Below, piece after piece: positions 47,509 to 57,079 of a DNA stretch of 64,000 nucleotides. The DNA is from Actinomycetota bacterium (GTDB lineage Bacteria > Actinomycetota > Aquicultoria > Subteraquimicrobiales > UBA9087): NCBI GenBank assembly GCA_030019215.1, contig JASEEZ010000004.1, positions 27,028 through 91,027 on the forward strand. Direction: 5' to 3'. The number at the start of each line of letters is the position of its first letter. Position 1 is the first letter of the stretch. The translations under genes and the position numbers were made by a program. The notes below the pieces were generated by a model. That model did no database searches and had not been told where the DNA came from. It saw only the letters and a list, made by a program, of their open reading frames with translations.

Positions 47509-49293
47509 GTGCCCAAGACCGATTTAATTTTGTTGCACGCCCCCAGCGTCTACGATTTTCGAAAGCTCTCCATAATGTACGGGCCCGTGAGCGATTTGAT
47601 ACCCTCTGCTCCCATCTTTGAGATGTATCCCGTGGGCTTCAGCACTATCGCCGAGTATCTGAACCGTCATGGCTACAGCGTTCGCATAATCAATCTGGCG
47701 GTGAGGATGCTTAAGAGTGCGAAATTCGATGCAGGGAGGCTCATCAAATCCTTGAGACCCAGAGCCTTTGGAATAGACCTTCACTGGCTTCCCCACGCTC
47801 ACGGTAGCCTTGAAGTGGCAAAAATCATCAAAAGATATCATCCCCGGATCCCGGTCATCTTCGGTGGATTTTCCGCGACTTATTTTCACAGGGAACTGAT
47901 CAACTATTCCCAGGTGGATTTCGTGATGAGGGGCGATTCCACTGAAGAACCGATGAAGCGACTAATGGACTGTCTGGTTGATGAAAGGGGTTATGAGTCG
48001 GTTCCCAATCTCACCTGGAAGGGCAAGAATGGCGAGGTCCATGAGAATCCCCTGTCCTACGTGCCCGATGATATCAACCACATCGTTCTCGACTACAGCC
48101 ACGTTATGAAGTCGGTAGTGAGGTATAGGGACCTCGTCGGTTGCCTTCCCTTCAAAGACTGGCTCAAGAATCCGGTGACTGCGGCTCTCACCTGCAAGGG
48201 ATGCACGAGGAACTGCACTTTCTGTGGCGGATCGGCCTACACCATGAAGAATTTTTACAACCGGGAAAAGATTGCCTACAGGGACCCCGAGCTGGTGGCC
48301 GAGGATATAAAACGCATCCAAAGAAATCTCAAGAGCCCCACCTTTGTTCTGGGCGATTTGAGGCAGGCGGGAGACGACTACGCTGATAGGTTTTTTGAGG
48401 CTGTAAAAGGTAAGATTAGCAATCAGGTTGGCCTGGAGTTCTTCCTCCCGCCGCCCGAGGATTTCTTCAAGAAGGCCCAAGATGCTTTACCTCATTACAG
48501 CATGGGGGCCTCTCTGGAATCCCACGATCCCAAGGTGAGAAAGGGTTCGGGTAAGAGTTATACAAATGAGGAGGTCGAGGCGAGCATAGGTTGGGCGCTG
48601 GGGAATGGGGTGGAGAGATTCGAGATCTACTATATGACCGGCCTGCCTCATCAGACGGCCGATTCCGTCCTTGAGACCGTGGACTACTGCGATTACCTCT
48701 ATCGGAAATTCAATGGCGATAAGCGGGTGCTCATGTTCATCTCCCCGATGACTCCCTTTGTGGATCCGGGCAGCTTGATTTATGAAAATCCCGAGAAGTA
48801 TGGTTGTAAAATCCGCTACAGGACTCTGGAGGAGCACAGACAGGCTCTCTTGCAGCCGAGCTGGAAGTATATACTCAATTACGAGACTGTTTGGATGAGT
48901 CGAAGCGAGCAGGCGGAAAGTACCTATCAGGCCATGCTGGGGATAAACAGGGTGAAGGCCAAATATGGAGCGATTAGCGAAGCCGAGGCCCGGCAGATGG
49001 AGTCCAGGCTGCTCTATGAGATGGATGTGATGGGGGAGATTGATGAGATAATGGACGATCCCGACCCGGAGGTCAGAGCGGTCAAGCTGAGGGGACTTAA
49101 GAAGAGGGTGGACAAGTACAGTGTGGCTTCGGCGGCGGGAAGATATAAGGAGTTGGACTGGCTCACTCAACTCTTCACCGGCGGTCGCTTGCGCAACGCC
49201 GGTTTATTCAATTTCAGGTTGATGGGCATCCTACGCACCATAATGACACCGAGCAGGATCGTAGGGGGAGCGAATGAGTCCCGGCGTGGGTAA
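47509..49293 (+). CDS. B12-binding domain/radical SAM protein
   Basis: N-terminal B12-binding-like domain; TCKGCTRNCTFCGG (CX3CX2C preceded by CxxC). Confidence 0.85.
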   Translation: MPKTDLILLHAPSVYDFRKLSIMYGPVSDLIPSAPIFEMYPVGFSTIAEYLNRHGYSVRIINLAVRMLKSAKFDAGRLIKSLRPRAFGIDLHWLPHAHGSLEVAKIIKRYHPRIPVIFGGFSATYFHRELINYSQVDFVMRGDSTEEPMKRLMDCLVDERGYESVPNLTWKGKNGEVHENPLSYVPDDINHIVLDYSHVMKSVVRYRDLVGCLPFKDWLKNPVTAALTCKGCTRNCTFCGGSAYTMKNFYNREKIAYRDPELVAEDIKRIQRNLKSPTFVLGDLRQAGDDYADRFFEAVKGKISNQVGLEFFLPPPEDFFKKAQDALPHYSMGASLESHDPKVRKGSGKSYTNEEVEASIGWALGNGVERFEIYYMTGLPHQTADSVLETVDYCDYLYRKFNGDKRVLMFISPMTPFVDPGSLIYENPEKYGCKIRYRTLEEHRQALLQPSWKYILNYETVWMSRSEQAESTYQAMLGINRVKAKYGAISEAEARQMESRLLYEMDVMGEIDEIMDDPDPEVRAVKLRGLKKRVDKYSVASAAGRYKELDWLTQLFTGGRLRNAGLFNFRLMGILRTIMTPSRIVGGANESRRG

Positions 49294-49990
49294 GGAAGAG
49301 CGCGTTCGGTCGATGTTTTCTTCCATCGCAGAGCGGTATGATCTGACCAACGCTCTTCTGAGTTTCGGCTTGCACCGTTGGTGGAGGAGTTTTGCCGTTC
49401 AGCAACTGGGGATATCTTCGGGAAGCAGTGTCATTGACATTTGTTCGGGAACCGGTGATCTGGCCGTTGGTCTAGCCGAAGCCGTCGGCGATTCGGGCAA
49501 GGTCACGGCGGTCGATTTTTGCGGCGAGATGATCGAGGTGGGTAGAAGAAAAATCACTGCCAGGAGTATCGAGAAACGCGTGGAGTTTGTGGAAGCCAAT
49601 GCTGAAGACCTACCCTTCCCGGCTGACCATTTCGATGGCGTCATTATGGGATTCGGTGCTCGTAATGTTGCTCACCTTGATCGGGCTTTTGGAGAGATGC
49701 TTCGAGTGATAAAACCTGGTGCCCGGGCTGTTTGCCTCGAGTTTGCCGGACCTTCCTCGAGCCTTTTTGGTCATCTTTATCGATTTTACCTCTTTGAAAT
49801 GTTGCCTCTCATCGGGGGTTTCATCACCGGAGATATGGATTCATACAAGTATCTGGCCGAGTCCATAGACCGATTCCATCATCCGGAGGAGCTCAAAGAG
49901 ATGATGGAGAAAATCGGCTTTTTGAATGTGCGTTATTTTGGTTTGACCTGTGGGGTTGTGACCGTTCACGTGGGAAAGAAGACGAGGTGA
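49274..49990 (+). CDS. ubiE/menG: Demethylmenaquinone/ubiquinone methyltransferase
   Basis: VIDICSGTGDLAVGLAE, MGFGARNVAHLDRAFGEMLRVIKPG. Confidence 0.9.
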   Translation: MSPGVGKEERVRSMFSSIAERYDLTNALLSFGLHRWWRSFAVQQLGISSGSSVIDICSGTGDLAVGLAEAVGDSGKVTAVDFCGEMIEVGRRKITARSIEKRVEFVEANAEDLPFPADHFDGVIMGFGARNVAHLDRAFGEMLRVIKPGARAVCLEFAGPSSSLFGHLYRFYLFEMLPLIGGFITGDMDSYKYLAESIDRFHHPEELKEMMEKIGFLNVRYFGLTCGVVTVHVGKKTR

Positions 49991-49993
49991 GTT

Positions 49994-50968
49994 GTGGCTG
50001 ATTCTCCTTTATCACCCCGAGTCATGCGGGATCTGAAGAGGGTGGAGGAAGAGCTTGAGAAAGTAGTCTTCTTGGACGAAGGAGAGTTGCGTGAAGCTTC
50101 CTTGACCACACTTCGGGGAGGAGGAAAGAGGCTCAGACCGGCTCTGGTTCTGATCTCTGGCCAGGTGGGCTCCCATGGTCTTGAGAGCCTAATCCCCGCA
50201 GCGGTGGCGGTGGAGTTGATTCACATGGCCTCGCTAATTCACGATGATATCGTGGACGGTGCCGATTTTCGAAGGGGACTGCCCACCGTGAGTTCAACCA
50301 AGGGCTTGTGCGTGGCTACCGCCGCAGGGGATTTTCTCTTCGCTACGGCCTTCGTACTTTTGTCGGGACTGAGAAGCGGGAGAATAGAAGCTGTGAGGAT
50401 GATGGCCGAGGCAGCGAACATTCTCAGTCTGGGTCAAATTCGCCAAATGGAGATGGCCCACAGGACCGATCAAAGTATGGAGGATTATCTTCAGATGATT
50501 TGGAGCAAGACGGCGATACTGTTTACGGCCTCCTGTCGCTTGGGTGGATTGATCTCCGGGGCAGGGGAAGAAGAGATTGATTTCCTTGGGCGGTACGGAG
50601 ATAATCTGGGCATGGCTTTTCAGATCTACGACGATGTGCTGGATATAACCGGAACCGAGGAATCGTTGGGCAAACCCGTTGGGATCGATCTCAAAGATGG
50701 AACGGTGACGATGCCCATCCTCTTTGCCTTGGAGGAGACGAGGTTCGAGCGGGAGTTGTGTGCGGCCATTGAGTCCCCCAACTTGACCGAGGAGGAAATA
50801 TGCAGGGGAATGGAGATAATCCTCAGCACCAGGGCGTTGGAGAGGTCTAAAAAAGAGGCAAAAAAATATATGGAGAGGGCCATTGATAGCGTGAGGTTTC
50901 TTTCCAAACCGGAAGTAAGAGAAGAGCTTGTAACTATCGGAAAATTTGTGATAGACAGATACCACTAG
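49994..50968 (+). CDS. Polyprenyl diphosphate synthase
   Basis: GGGKRLRPAL, LIHDDIVDGADFRRG, YDDVLDITG. Confidence 0.92.
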   Translation: MADSPLSPRVMRDLKRVEEELEKVVFLDEGELREASLTTLRGGGKRLRPALVLISGQVGSHGLESLIPAAVAVELIHMASLIHDDIVDGADFRRGLPTVSSTKGLCVATAAGDFLFATAFVLLSGLRSGRIEAVRMMAEAANILSLGQIRQMEMAHRTDQSMEDYLQMIWSKTAILFTASCRLGGLISGAGEEEIDFLGRYGDNLGMAFQIYDDVLDITGTEESLGKPVGIDLKDGTVTMPILFALEETRFERELCAAIESPNLTEEEICRGMEIILSTRALERSKKEAKKYMERAIDSVRFLSKPEVREELVTIGKFVIDRYH

Positions 50969-51290
50969 ATGGCGGATAGCGGATGGCATATGGCTGATGG
51001 CAGAGATGGCATATGGCAACCACAAGGCACCAGCCTCCAGAGGCCAGCTGCCAGGGGATAGTGTGCAGTGGCCAGTGGCGAAGGACGAGGGACGAGGGAC
51101 GAGAAACCAGTTAGAAACTCGAAATTAGAAATTAGAAACTCATAACTGTCAACGAATAACGAATTCCGAATAACTAATAACTAATTCCGAATAACGAATA
51201 GCGACATCCGACATCCGTCATCCGACATTCGACGAGGAACCAGGAACCAGGCATTCTTCGACTGTCGCTCAGGATAAACCAGACACCAGA
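50969..51290 (+). repeat. Long mosaic heptad array
   Basis: GATGGCA words, GGACGAG words, (GAAATTA/GAAACTC), AATAACGAATTCCGAATAACTAATAACTAATTCCGAATAACGAATAGCG, CATCCGACATCCGTCATCCGACATTCG, GGAACCAGGAACCAGG. Confidence 0.85.
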
Positions 51291-51296
51291 AGGGAA

Positions 51297-52649
51297 GTGT
51301 GTATGTTACTGACGGCGAAGTGGGTTTTACCCATCACCAGCGATCCAATAAAAAATGGGGCGGTGTTGGTCAGACGGGACAAGATTGCGGCAGTTGGTCC
51401 CAAAGGAGATTTGGTTGGGGCCTATCCCGGTGAGGAGGTCACCAATTTCGGGCAGGCCGTGATTCTTCCGGGTTTTGTGGATCTTCACACCCATTTAGAG
51501 TACAGCATCTTTAGGGGGCTCTGCGACGATTTGCCTTTTACCCCTTGGAAGATGCAGGTGACTAAGAAGGGGAGAAAGCTCTCTCCCGATGACTGGTTGT
51601 CCTCGGCCAAACTGGGGGCTTTGGAGGCCATTCAGTCCGGCATCACCTGCATTGCTGATGTAAACAAGACCGCTGCCGGCCTACACGCTGCCCTTGCTGC
51701 TGGTCTCCGGGGCATCGTCTTTTGTGAAATCACGGGGATGGACGATTCTAGGATTCAGCGAGTGGTGGCCGAGGCTCGTGATATGGTTCTTCGGTGGAAG
51801 GAAGCCACGAAGAACAGCCATATTAAAATTGGCGTCTCTCCCTATGCTTCCTACGCTTCTACGCCTCTTCTTTTCAAAGCTCTCAGCGATTGGGCTAGGG
51901 AGGAGAAGTTGCCAGTTTGCTTTCATTTGGCTGGCTCTCCCGACGAATATGAATTCGTCAAGCATGGCTCAAGCGCACTGGCCACTTCCTATCGTGATTT
52001 GATGGGTTGGAGTGATTTTCTCTGGCAACCGACGGGGGTTAGCCCCGTCAAATACCTTGAGCAGTGGGATGCGTTTGAGGGAGATGTTCTGGCCACTCAT
52101 TGTATCCAGGTAAGCGAGATGGACATCGATCTTTTAAAGAAGTACGATGTGGCCATCGCTCACTGCCCAAGATGTAGCGCCAAGCTGGGGATGGGAATAG
52201 CCCCCCTTAAGGAGTTCATTGGACATAATTTGAGAGTTGGTTTGGGGACGGATAGCCCGGCGAGCAACAACACTATGGATATATTCGATGAGATGCGGAT
52301 AGGCCTCCTTCTTCAGCGGGGTGCGGAGGAGTCCGTCGAGGAATTTTCAGCGAAGCGCTTTGTCGAGATGGCAACCCTGGGTGGGGCTCGGGCTTTGAGG
52401 ATGGAGGACGAGATCGGGGCGTTAACCCAGGATAAACAGGCGGACATCATCGCTGTCGATCTTTCCCGAAGCCATCAGATTCCCGTGACCGATCCCTACT
52501 CTGCGCTGGTCTACACGGCGAATCAGGAGGACGTGATCTTTACAATGGTTGGAGGGAAGATTTTGTATAATAAAGAGGAAGGCACCGTTTTGGACGAGAA
52601 GGCCATTCTGGCTGAGACAAGATCGGCCCGGTCGAAACTTTGGGCTTGA
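51297..52649 (+). CDS. Amidohydrolase, aminofutalosine-deaminase-like
   Basis: GFVDLHTHLEYS, HCPRCSAKLGMGIAPL, GLGTDSPASNNTMD; clustered with ubiE/menG and polyprenyl synthase. Confidence 0.75.
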   Translation: MCMLLTAKWVLPITSDPIKNGAVLVRRDKIAAVGPKGDLVGAYPGEEVTNFGQAVILPGFVDLHTHLEYSIFRGLCDDLPFTPWKMQVTKKGRKLSPDDWLSSAKLGALEAIQSGITCIADVNKTAAGLHAALAAGLRGIVFCEITGMDDSRIQRVVAEARDMVLRWKEATKNSHIKIGVSPYASYASTPLLFKALSDWAREEKLPVCFHLAGSPDEYEFVKHGSSALATSYRDLMGWSDFLWQPTGVSPVKYLEQWDAFEGDVLATHCIQVSEMDIDLLKKYDVAIAHCPRCSAKLGMGIAPLKEFIGHNLRVGLGTDSPASNNTMDIFDEMRIGLLLQRGAEESVEEFSAKRFVEMATLGGARALRMEDEIGALTQDKQADIIAVDLSRSHQIPVTDPYSALVYTANQEDVIFTMVGGKILYNKEEGTVLDEKAILAETRSARSKLWA

Positions 52650-52845
52650 GTGCAGGGGCCAGGGGTGAAGGACGAGGGACGAAGGGCGAAGAGAGCAGAG
52701 AGCAGAGAGCAGAGAGCAGAGAGACAAAAGATTTTTCTCTAAGCTCAAAGCCCCGAGCTCTAAGCCAATGGTTTTGTCTCTAAGCTCTAGGCTCCAAGCT
52801 CTAAGCTAGATGGGTACTAGGAACCAGGTACCAGGAACCGGAAAA
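52650..52845 (+). repeat. Mosaic heptad array, inverted near-copy of 38.5-38.8 kb
   Basis: (GAGAGCA)4, gacaaaagatttttctctaagctcaaagccccgagctctaagccaatggttttgtctctaagctctaggctccaagctctaagctagatgggtactaggaaccagg. Confidence 0.88.
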
Positions 52846-52857
52846 TGAGGGTATACC

Positions 52858-53286
52858 ATGGAAGAAGTAGGCAAGGTTGTTGGAATAAAAGATGATATGG
52901 TCACTGTGGAGGTCGAGCGCTCCGCGGCTTGCCAGGGTTGCGGGGCCTGCCGGTTGAGTACCGGAGGCAAGATGCTCACTGAGGCCCGGAATCTGGTTGG
53001 GGCAGGAATTGGAGATAGAGTTAGGGTGGAGATAGCCCCCAAAGCTTTTCTCACAGCAACCTTTGTTGTATTCATGATTCCTTTGATCCTTCTGGTGGCC
53101 GGTTTCATCCTGGGGAGCTTCCTGGCGTTCTTGTTCAATCGGCCGGCCTATTCTCAGGGGATGGGGGTCTTTTTTGGTTTTGTTTTCCTTGCTCTCTCTT
53201 TGCTCATTGTGAGAGCAGTGGATAGAAGGGCGACTAAAACACGTAAGTTACAGCCGATCATCACGCAAGTAATTGAGGAGGTTTAG
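52858..53286 (+). CDS. SoxR-reducing system protein RseC-like
   Basis: CQGCGACRLS, two TM helices. Confidence 0.75.
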   Translation: MEEVGKVVGIKDDMVTVEVERSAACQGCGACRLSTGGKMLTEARNLVGAGIGDRVRVEIAPKAFLTATFVVFMIPLILLVAGFILGSFLAFLFNRPAYSQGMGVFFGFVFLALSLLIVRAVDRRATKTRKLQPIITQVIEEV

Positions 53287-53287
53287 A

Positions 53288-53680
53288 ATGGTGGAGGAAG
53301 AGTACTTCGAAGACGAAGCCACATTGGGAAAGTTGGCTAAGACCGGTAGGTCGGGAAAGAAATCCGGTAAGCCGAGAAAGAAATCGACCAAGAGGGAGGA
53401 AGGCCTGGAGACACCAAAGACCGTCAGCTTTACATTGGCGGTCATTCTCATAATTTGTTCTTTCGTTGTTGGTTTCCTGGTGAGGGGAATATTTATTCCC
53501 CGTAGCACGACTACATTTCCCTCTGGCCATCCAGGGGTTACTCCAGGAGAGGTTGCTCCTCCCTTAACTCCTGAGCAGATGGAACGGGGGGTTATGCCTC
53601 CTGGCCACCCCCAGATAGAGGGGGCCACACCAGAGACGCAAACTCCCTCGGAGACGACTGGCACCACCACGACTCCCTAG
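53288..53680 (+). CDS. Single-TM hypothetical protein with Pro/Thr-rich C-terminus
   Basis: ATG 53288; basic N-terminus, TM, PGVTPGEVAPPLTPEQ tail. Confidence 0.5.
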   Translation: MVEEEYFEDEATLGKLAKTGRSGKKSGKPRKKSTKREEGLETPKTVSFTLAVILIICSFVVGFLVRGIFIPRSTTTFPSGHPGVTPGEVAPPLTPEQMERGVMPPGHPQIEGATPETQTPSETTGTTTTP

Positions 53681-53716
53681 GATTTCCTTCAGGATGAATC
53701 CGGAGAGGTTTAAAAA

Positions 53717-54283
53717 ATGTTGATGGATAAACGGAAAGCCTCCCTGGTAACCAAGGTGATCGCCTTAATCGTTGCTTTGGCCTTCGTGTCATCCATGGTT
53801 GTCTGGATCATTCCATTCATTCGTCAGGAGAAAACCTCCCCCGCCAATGGCGAGGCTCAGAGGTATCACGAGGAAGCGGTCTATAGACTGGAGCAGGTTC
53901 TCAGCAAGGATCCCAAGAATTTGCCCGCTCTCATCGAGCTAGGAAATCTTCATTTCGATTACCGTAACTATCCACAGGCCATCGCCGCTTACCAGAAAGC
54001 TTTGGAACTCGATCCTGACAATGGGGACGTGAGAACGGATATGGGGATCGCCTATTTTTACTCCGGGGATCCGGATAGGGCCATTGGGGAGTTCAATACG
54101 GTGATCGAGGCGAATCCGCAGCACGCCATAGCTTATTTGAACCTCGGGGTGGTCTATGCGGAGACCGGGAGGAAGGAAGAGGCCATAAAAGCCTGGGAGA
54201 AGTACCTTGAGCTGGAACCGGAGGGTGCCTATGCCGATTTCGTCAAGGAGGAATTGGCGAAGGTGAAAAAGGCGGGGGAGTAG
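53717..54283 (+). CDS. TPR-repeat membrane protein
   Basis: IELGNLHFDYRNYPQAIAAYQKALELDPDNGDVRTDMGIAYFYSGDPDRAI. Confidence 0.8.
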   Translation: MLMDKRKASLVTKVIALIVALAFVSSMVVWIIPFIRQEKTSPANGEAQRYHEEAVYRLEQVLSKDPKNLPALIELGNLHFDYRNYPQAIAAYQKALELDPDNGDVRTDMGIAYFYSGDPDRAIGEFNTVIEANPQHAIAYLNLGVVYAETGRKEEAIKAWEKYLELEPEGAYADFVKEELAKVKKAGE

Positions 54284-54290
54284 GATAAGG

Positions 54291-54923
54291 ATGTTTACCG
54301 ATCGCACCGAGGCGGGCAGGAGATTGGCCGAGTGCCTCTTGGAGTACAAAGGGCAGGATGTGGTGGTGTTGGCCATTCCTCGTGGTGGGGTGGTGGTGGC
54401 CGGTGAGGTGGCGAAGGGCCTCAGTTGCCCCCTCGATCTCATAATTCCCAGAAAGATAGGGGCACCGGGTAACCCAGAGCTGGCCATAGGGGCGGTGGCA
54501 GGCAAGGGAAAGGTGATGCTGAACACCCAATTAAAAGAGACCCTTCGAGTATCCAGTGAATATGTGGAGGAAGAAGTTCAAAGACAACTAGCGGAGATAG
54601 ATAGGCGCAGGAAGAGGTATTTGGGGGACAGACCTCCGGTGAACTTGACTGGCAAGACGGTGATCGTAGTGGATGATGGTTTGGCCACCGGCTATACTGC
54701 TCTGGCGGCGGTGAACGCGGTGAGGGAAAAGAAGCCCAAGAAAATAGTTTTAGCTGTCCCGGTGGCTCCCCGAGACACCTATGAGCGCTTGGTTGGAGAG
54801 GTCGACGAGCTGGTTTGTCTGAGTATCCCAGAGTTTTTCTATGCAGTTGGGCAGTTTTACCTGGACTTTTCGCAGACGACCGACGAGGAAGTCATTGAAA
54901 TATTGAAAAAGTATCACGGGTAA
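54291..54923 (+). CDS. Phosphoribosyltransferase-domain protein
   Basis: TVIVVDDGLATGYTALAAV PRPP-binding motif. Confidence 0.85.
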   Translation: MFTDRTEAGRRLAECLLEYKGQDVVVLAIPRGGVVVAGEVAKGLSCPLDLIIPRKIGAPGNPELAIGAVAGKGKVMLNTQLKETLRVSSEYVEEEVQRQLAEIDRRRKRYLGDRPPVNLTGKTVIVVDDGLATGYTALAAVNAVREKKPKKIVLAVPVAPRDTYERLVGEVDELVCLSIPEFFYAVGQFYLDFSQTTDEEVIEILKKYHG

Positions 54924-54924
54924 G

Positions 54925-55145
54925 TTGCGAACAAAGCCACCAGCTGCCAAGGGTCAGGGACGAAGGACAAAAGGCGAAGAGAGCACAGAGCACAGAGCAG
55001 TGAGCAGAGAGCGTAGAGACAAAAGATTTTTCTCTAAGCTCTTGGCTCTGAGCTCTAAGCTAATAAGATCTGTCAACTGTCAACCGTGAACTGCCAACTA
55101 ATAACGAATTCCTAATAACGAATAGCGTCATCCGACCTCAGGCGG
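54925..55145 (+). repeat. Mosaic heptad array
   Basis: gggacgaaggacaaaaggcgaag, (GAGCACA)n, gtagagacaaaagatttttctctaagctcttggctctgagctctaagctaataa, gtcaactgtcaaccgtgaactgccaac, aataacgaattcctaataacgaatagcg. Confidence 0.85.
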
Positions 55146-55154
55146 AGGTTGAAG

Positions 55155-55706
55155 ATGAGATATATCTATGTTGTTCCCGTGGGCGAGATAGAACAGGATA
55201 TCTTGGAGACTTTGCGGGAGGCGATCGAGAAAAGGTTCAAGGTCAAGTGCAAAGTCGCGGACCCCTTGGAACATCCCGGGTATGCCTATGATTCTCACCG
55301 AAGGCAATATGGCTCCACGGCGATTTTGAGAAAGGTGAAGTCCATTTTACCGAGGGATGCTTTAAGAGTGCTTGGAGTAGCGGACGTTGATTTATATGTG
55401 CCCGAGCTTAACTTCGTATTCGGGGAGGCGGAGATCGGTGGCGAATCCGCGGTCATCTCGCTTTATCGTCTTCGACCGGAGCTGTACAGTTCTTCCCCGG
55501 ATGAAAAACTCTTTAGGATCAGGGCTATTAAGGAAGCTGTCCATGAGCTCGGTCACACTTTTAGTCTGCGCCATTGCCCCGACCCCAAGTGCGTAATGCA
55601 CTTCTCCAATAGCTTGGCAGATACGGATATAAAGAGTACTGATCCTTGTCCCCGCTGCGAAAGCGAGTTAAGTTTATCCCTTGAGCGGGTTGGGTTTTGG
55701 GTGTAG
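55155..55706 (+). CDS. amzA: Archaemetzincin-family zinc metalloprotease
   Basis: HELGHTFSLRHCPDPKCVMHFSNSLADTD...CPRC. Confidence 0.88.
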   Translation: MRYIYVVPVGEIEQDILETLREAIEKRFKVKCKVADPLEHPGYAYDSHRRQYGSTAILRKVKSILPRDALRVLGVADVDLYVPELNFVFGEAEIGGESAVISLYRLRPELYSSSPDEKLFRIRAIKEAVHELGHTFSLRHCPDPKCVMHFSNSLADTDIKSTDPCPRCESELSLSLERVGFWV

Positions 55707-55781
55707 TATAAGCTAAAATTTCTTAGGTTTAGGTTAACCCCGCCAGCGGCGGGGTAAATCCAGGTTGGGAGGTAGAGCCAG

Positions 55782-56054
55782 ATGTTTGGTTTGGGTATGC
55801 CCGAGTTGATGGTTATCCTTATCGTTGCTCTGATTATATTCGGTCCTCGGAAGTTGCCCGAGATTGGAGCGGCCATAGGAAGGGCCCTGGGCGAGTTCAG
55901 GAAGGCCTCGACGGAGATAGAGAGTCAGGTTAGGAGGGAGTTTACGGAGGTAACCAGCTTGAACAAGTCCACGCCCACCAAGGGGAAAGAGAAGGAAGAA
56001 GAGAAAGAGAAGGAAGAGAACAAAGAAGAGAAAGAGAAATCTAAGGAGACTTAA
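55782..56054 (+). CDS. tatA: Sec-independent translocase TatA
   Basis: MFGLGMPELMVILIVALIIFGPRKLPEIGAAIGRALGEFRKA. Confidence 0.92.
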   Translation: MFGLGMPELMVILIVALIIFGPRKLPEIGAAIGRALGEFRKASTEIESQVRREFTEVTSLNKSTPTKGKEKEEEKEKEENKEEKEKSKET

Positions 56055-56071
56055 GTCTGGGGAGTTGGCCC

Positions 56072-56767
56072 GTGGTCGATGAAAGAATGAGTATTATTGA
56101 ACACCTGGAGGAGCTCCGGAGGCGGATCATCATCTCGGTCATTGCGATCTGCGTGGGGGCGAGCGTCTGCTATGCTTACTGGGAGCCTCTCCTTGGTGTG
56201 ATAACCAAGCCCCTTGGCAACCACAAGTTGTTCTATCACACGGTGATGGAGCCCTTCGTGGGCAGATTTAGGGTAGCTATCTTCGCCGGGATATTTTTGG
56301 CCTTTCCGATCATTCTTTATCAGGTTTTGGCCTTTGTGACTCCCGCTTTGAAAGGAAAGGAGAAGAGATTCTTCTATCCCACGCTGGGTTTGCTGGTCAT
56401 TCTCTTTGTTTGTGGAGTCGTCTTCGGCTATCAATTCGTACTTCCTGTGGGTGTGAACTGGTTGATCTCTCAGGGCGGGGGTGTACTGGAGGCCGTTCTT
56501 TCATTCGATAAATATGTCGCTTTTGCGAGTCTCTTTCTGCTTGCCTTTGGGGTTGGTTTTGAGACGCCTGTTCTGATATTGCTCCTGGTGAAATTGGGGG
56601 TGGTGACACCACAGGGTTTGAGGAGACAATGGAGGGTAGCTTATATCGTCATTCTTTTCATCGCTGCCATCATCACTCCCGACTGGAGTCCGGTCACCAT
56701 GGGACTTATGGCTCTTCCGATGATCGTTCTTTATGAGCTGAGCATCCTTTTGTCGCGCGTAATTTAA
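56072..56767 (+). CDS. tatC: Sec-independent translocase TatC
   Basis: SIIEHLEELRRRIIISV, six TM segments, FGVGFETPVLILLLVKLG. Confidence 0.93.
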   Translation: MVDERMSIIEHLEELRRRIIISVIAICVGASVCYAYWEPLLGVITKPLGNHKLFYHTVMEPFVGRFRVAIFAGIFLAFPIILYQVLAFVTPALKGKEKRFFYPTLGLLVILFVCGVVFGYQFVLPVGVNWLISQGGGVLEAVLSFDKYVAFASLFLLAFGVGFETPVLILLLVKLGVVTPQGLRRQWRVAYIVILFIAAIITPDWSPVTMGLMALPMIVLYELSILLSRVI

Positions 56768-56867
56768 AATAAAAAATTGAGTATTTGGGAAGGATTGAAG
56801 GGTTCGAAGAGCGAATAATATCACAATCATAGAAAGTGGAGTATTTCACAAAGAGGGGGTGTAGGGC

Positions 56868-57065
56868 TTGAACTTGCTGGAGAAGGTCAATATCTGGGCG
56901 GATATACTGGGATTTGGTTTTTGGATCGTTGTCATCGCCGTCTTCTGGATTGGTGATTTTGCCGTGCGCATCATCACCAAAAGATTCTCAAAGAAGGTCT
57001 TGGGAAAAGAAGATGTTAAAGCCTGGAGTATCTTTAAGTATAAGGGTCCAGTTGAGCACCACTAG
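56868..57065 (+). CDS. Small single-TM protein in hydrogenase-related cluster
   Basis: 65 aa; RBS-preceded; directly upstream of cytochrome b ORF. Confidence 0.5.
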   Translation: MNLLEKVNIWADILGFGFWIVVIAVFWIGDFAVRIITKRFSKKVLGKEDVKAWSIFKYKGPVEHH

Positions 57066-57079
57066 GGAGGTGAAGATTA

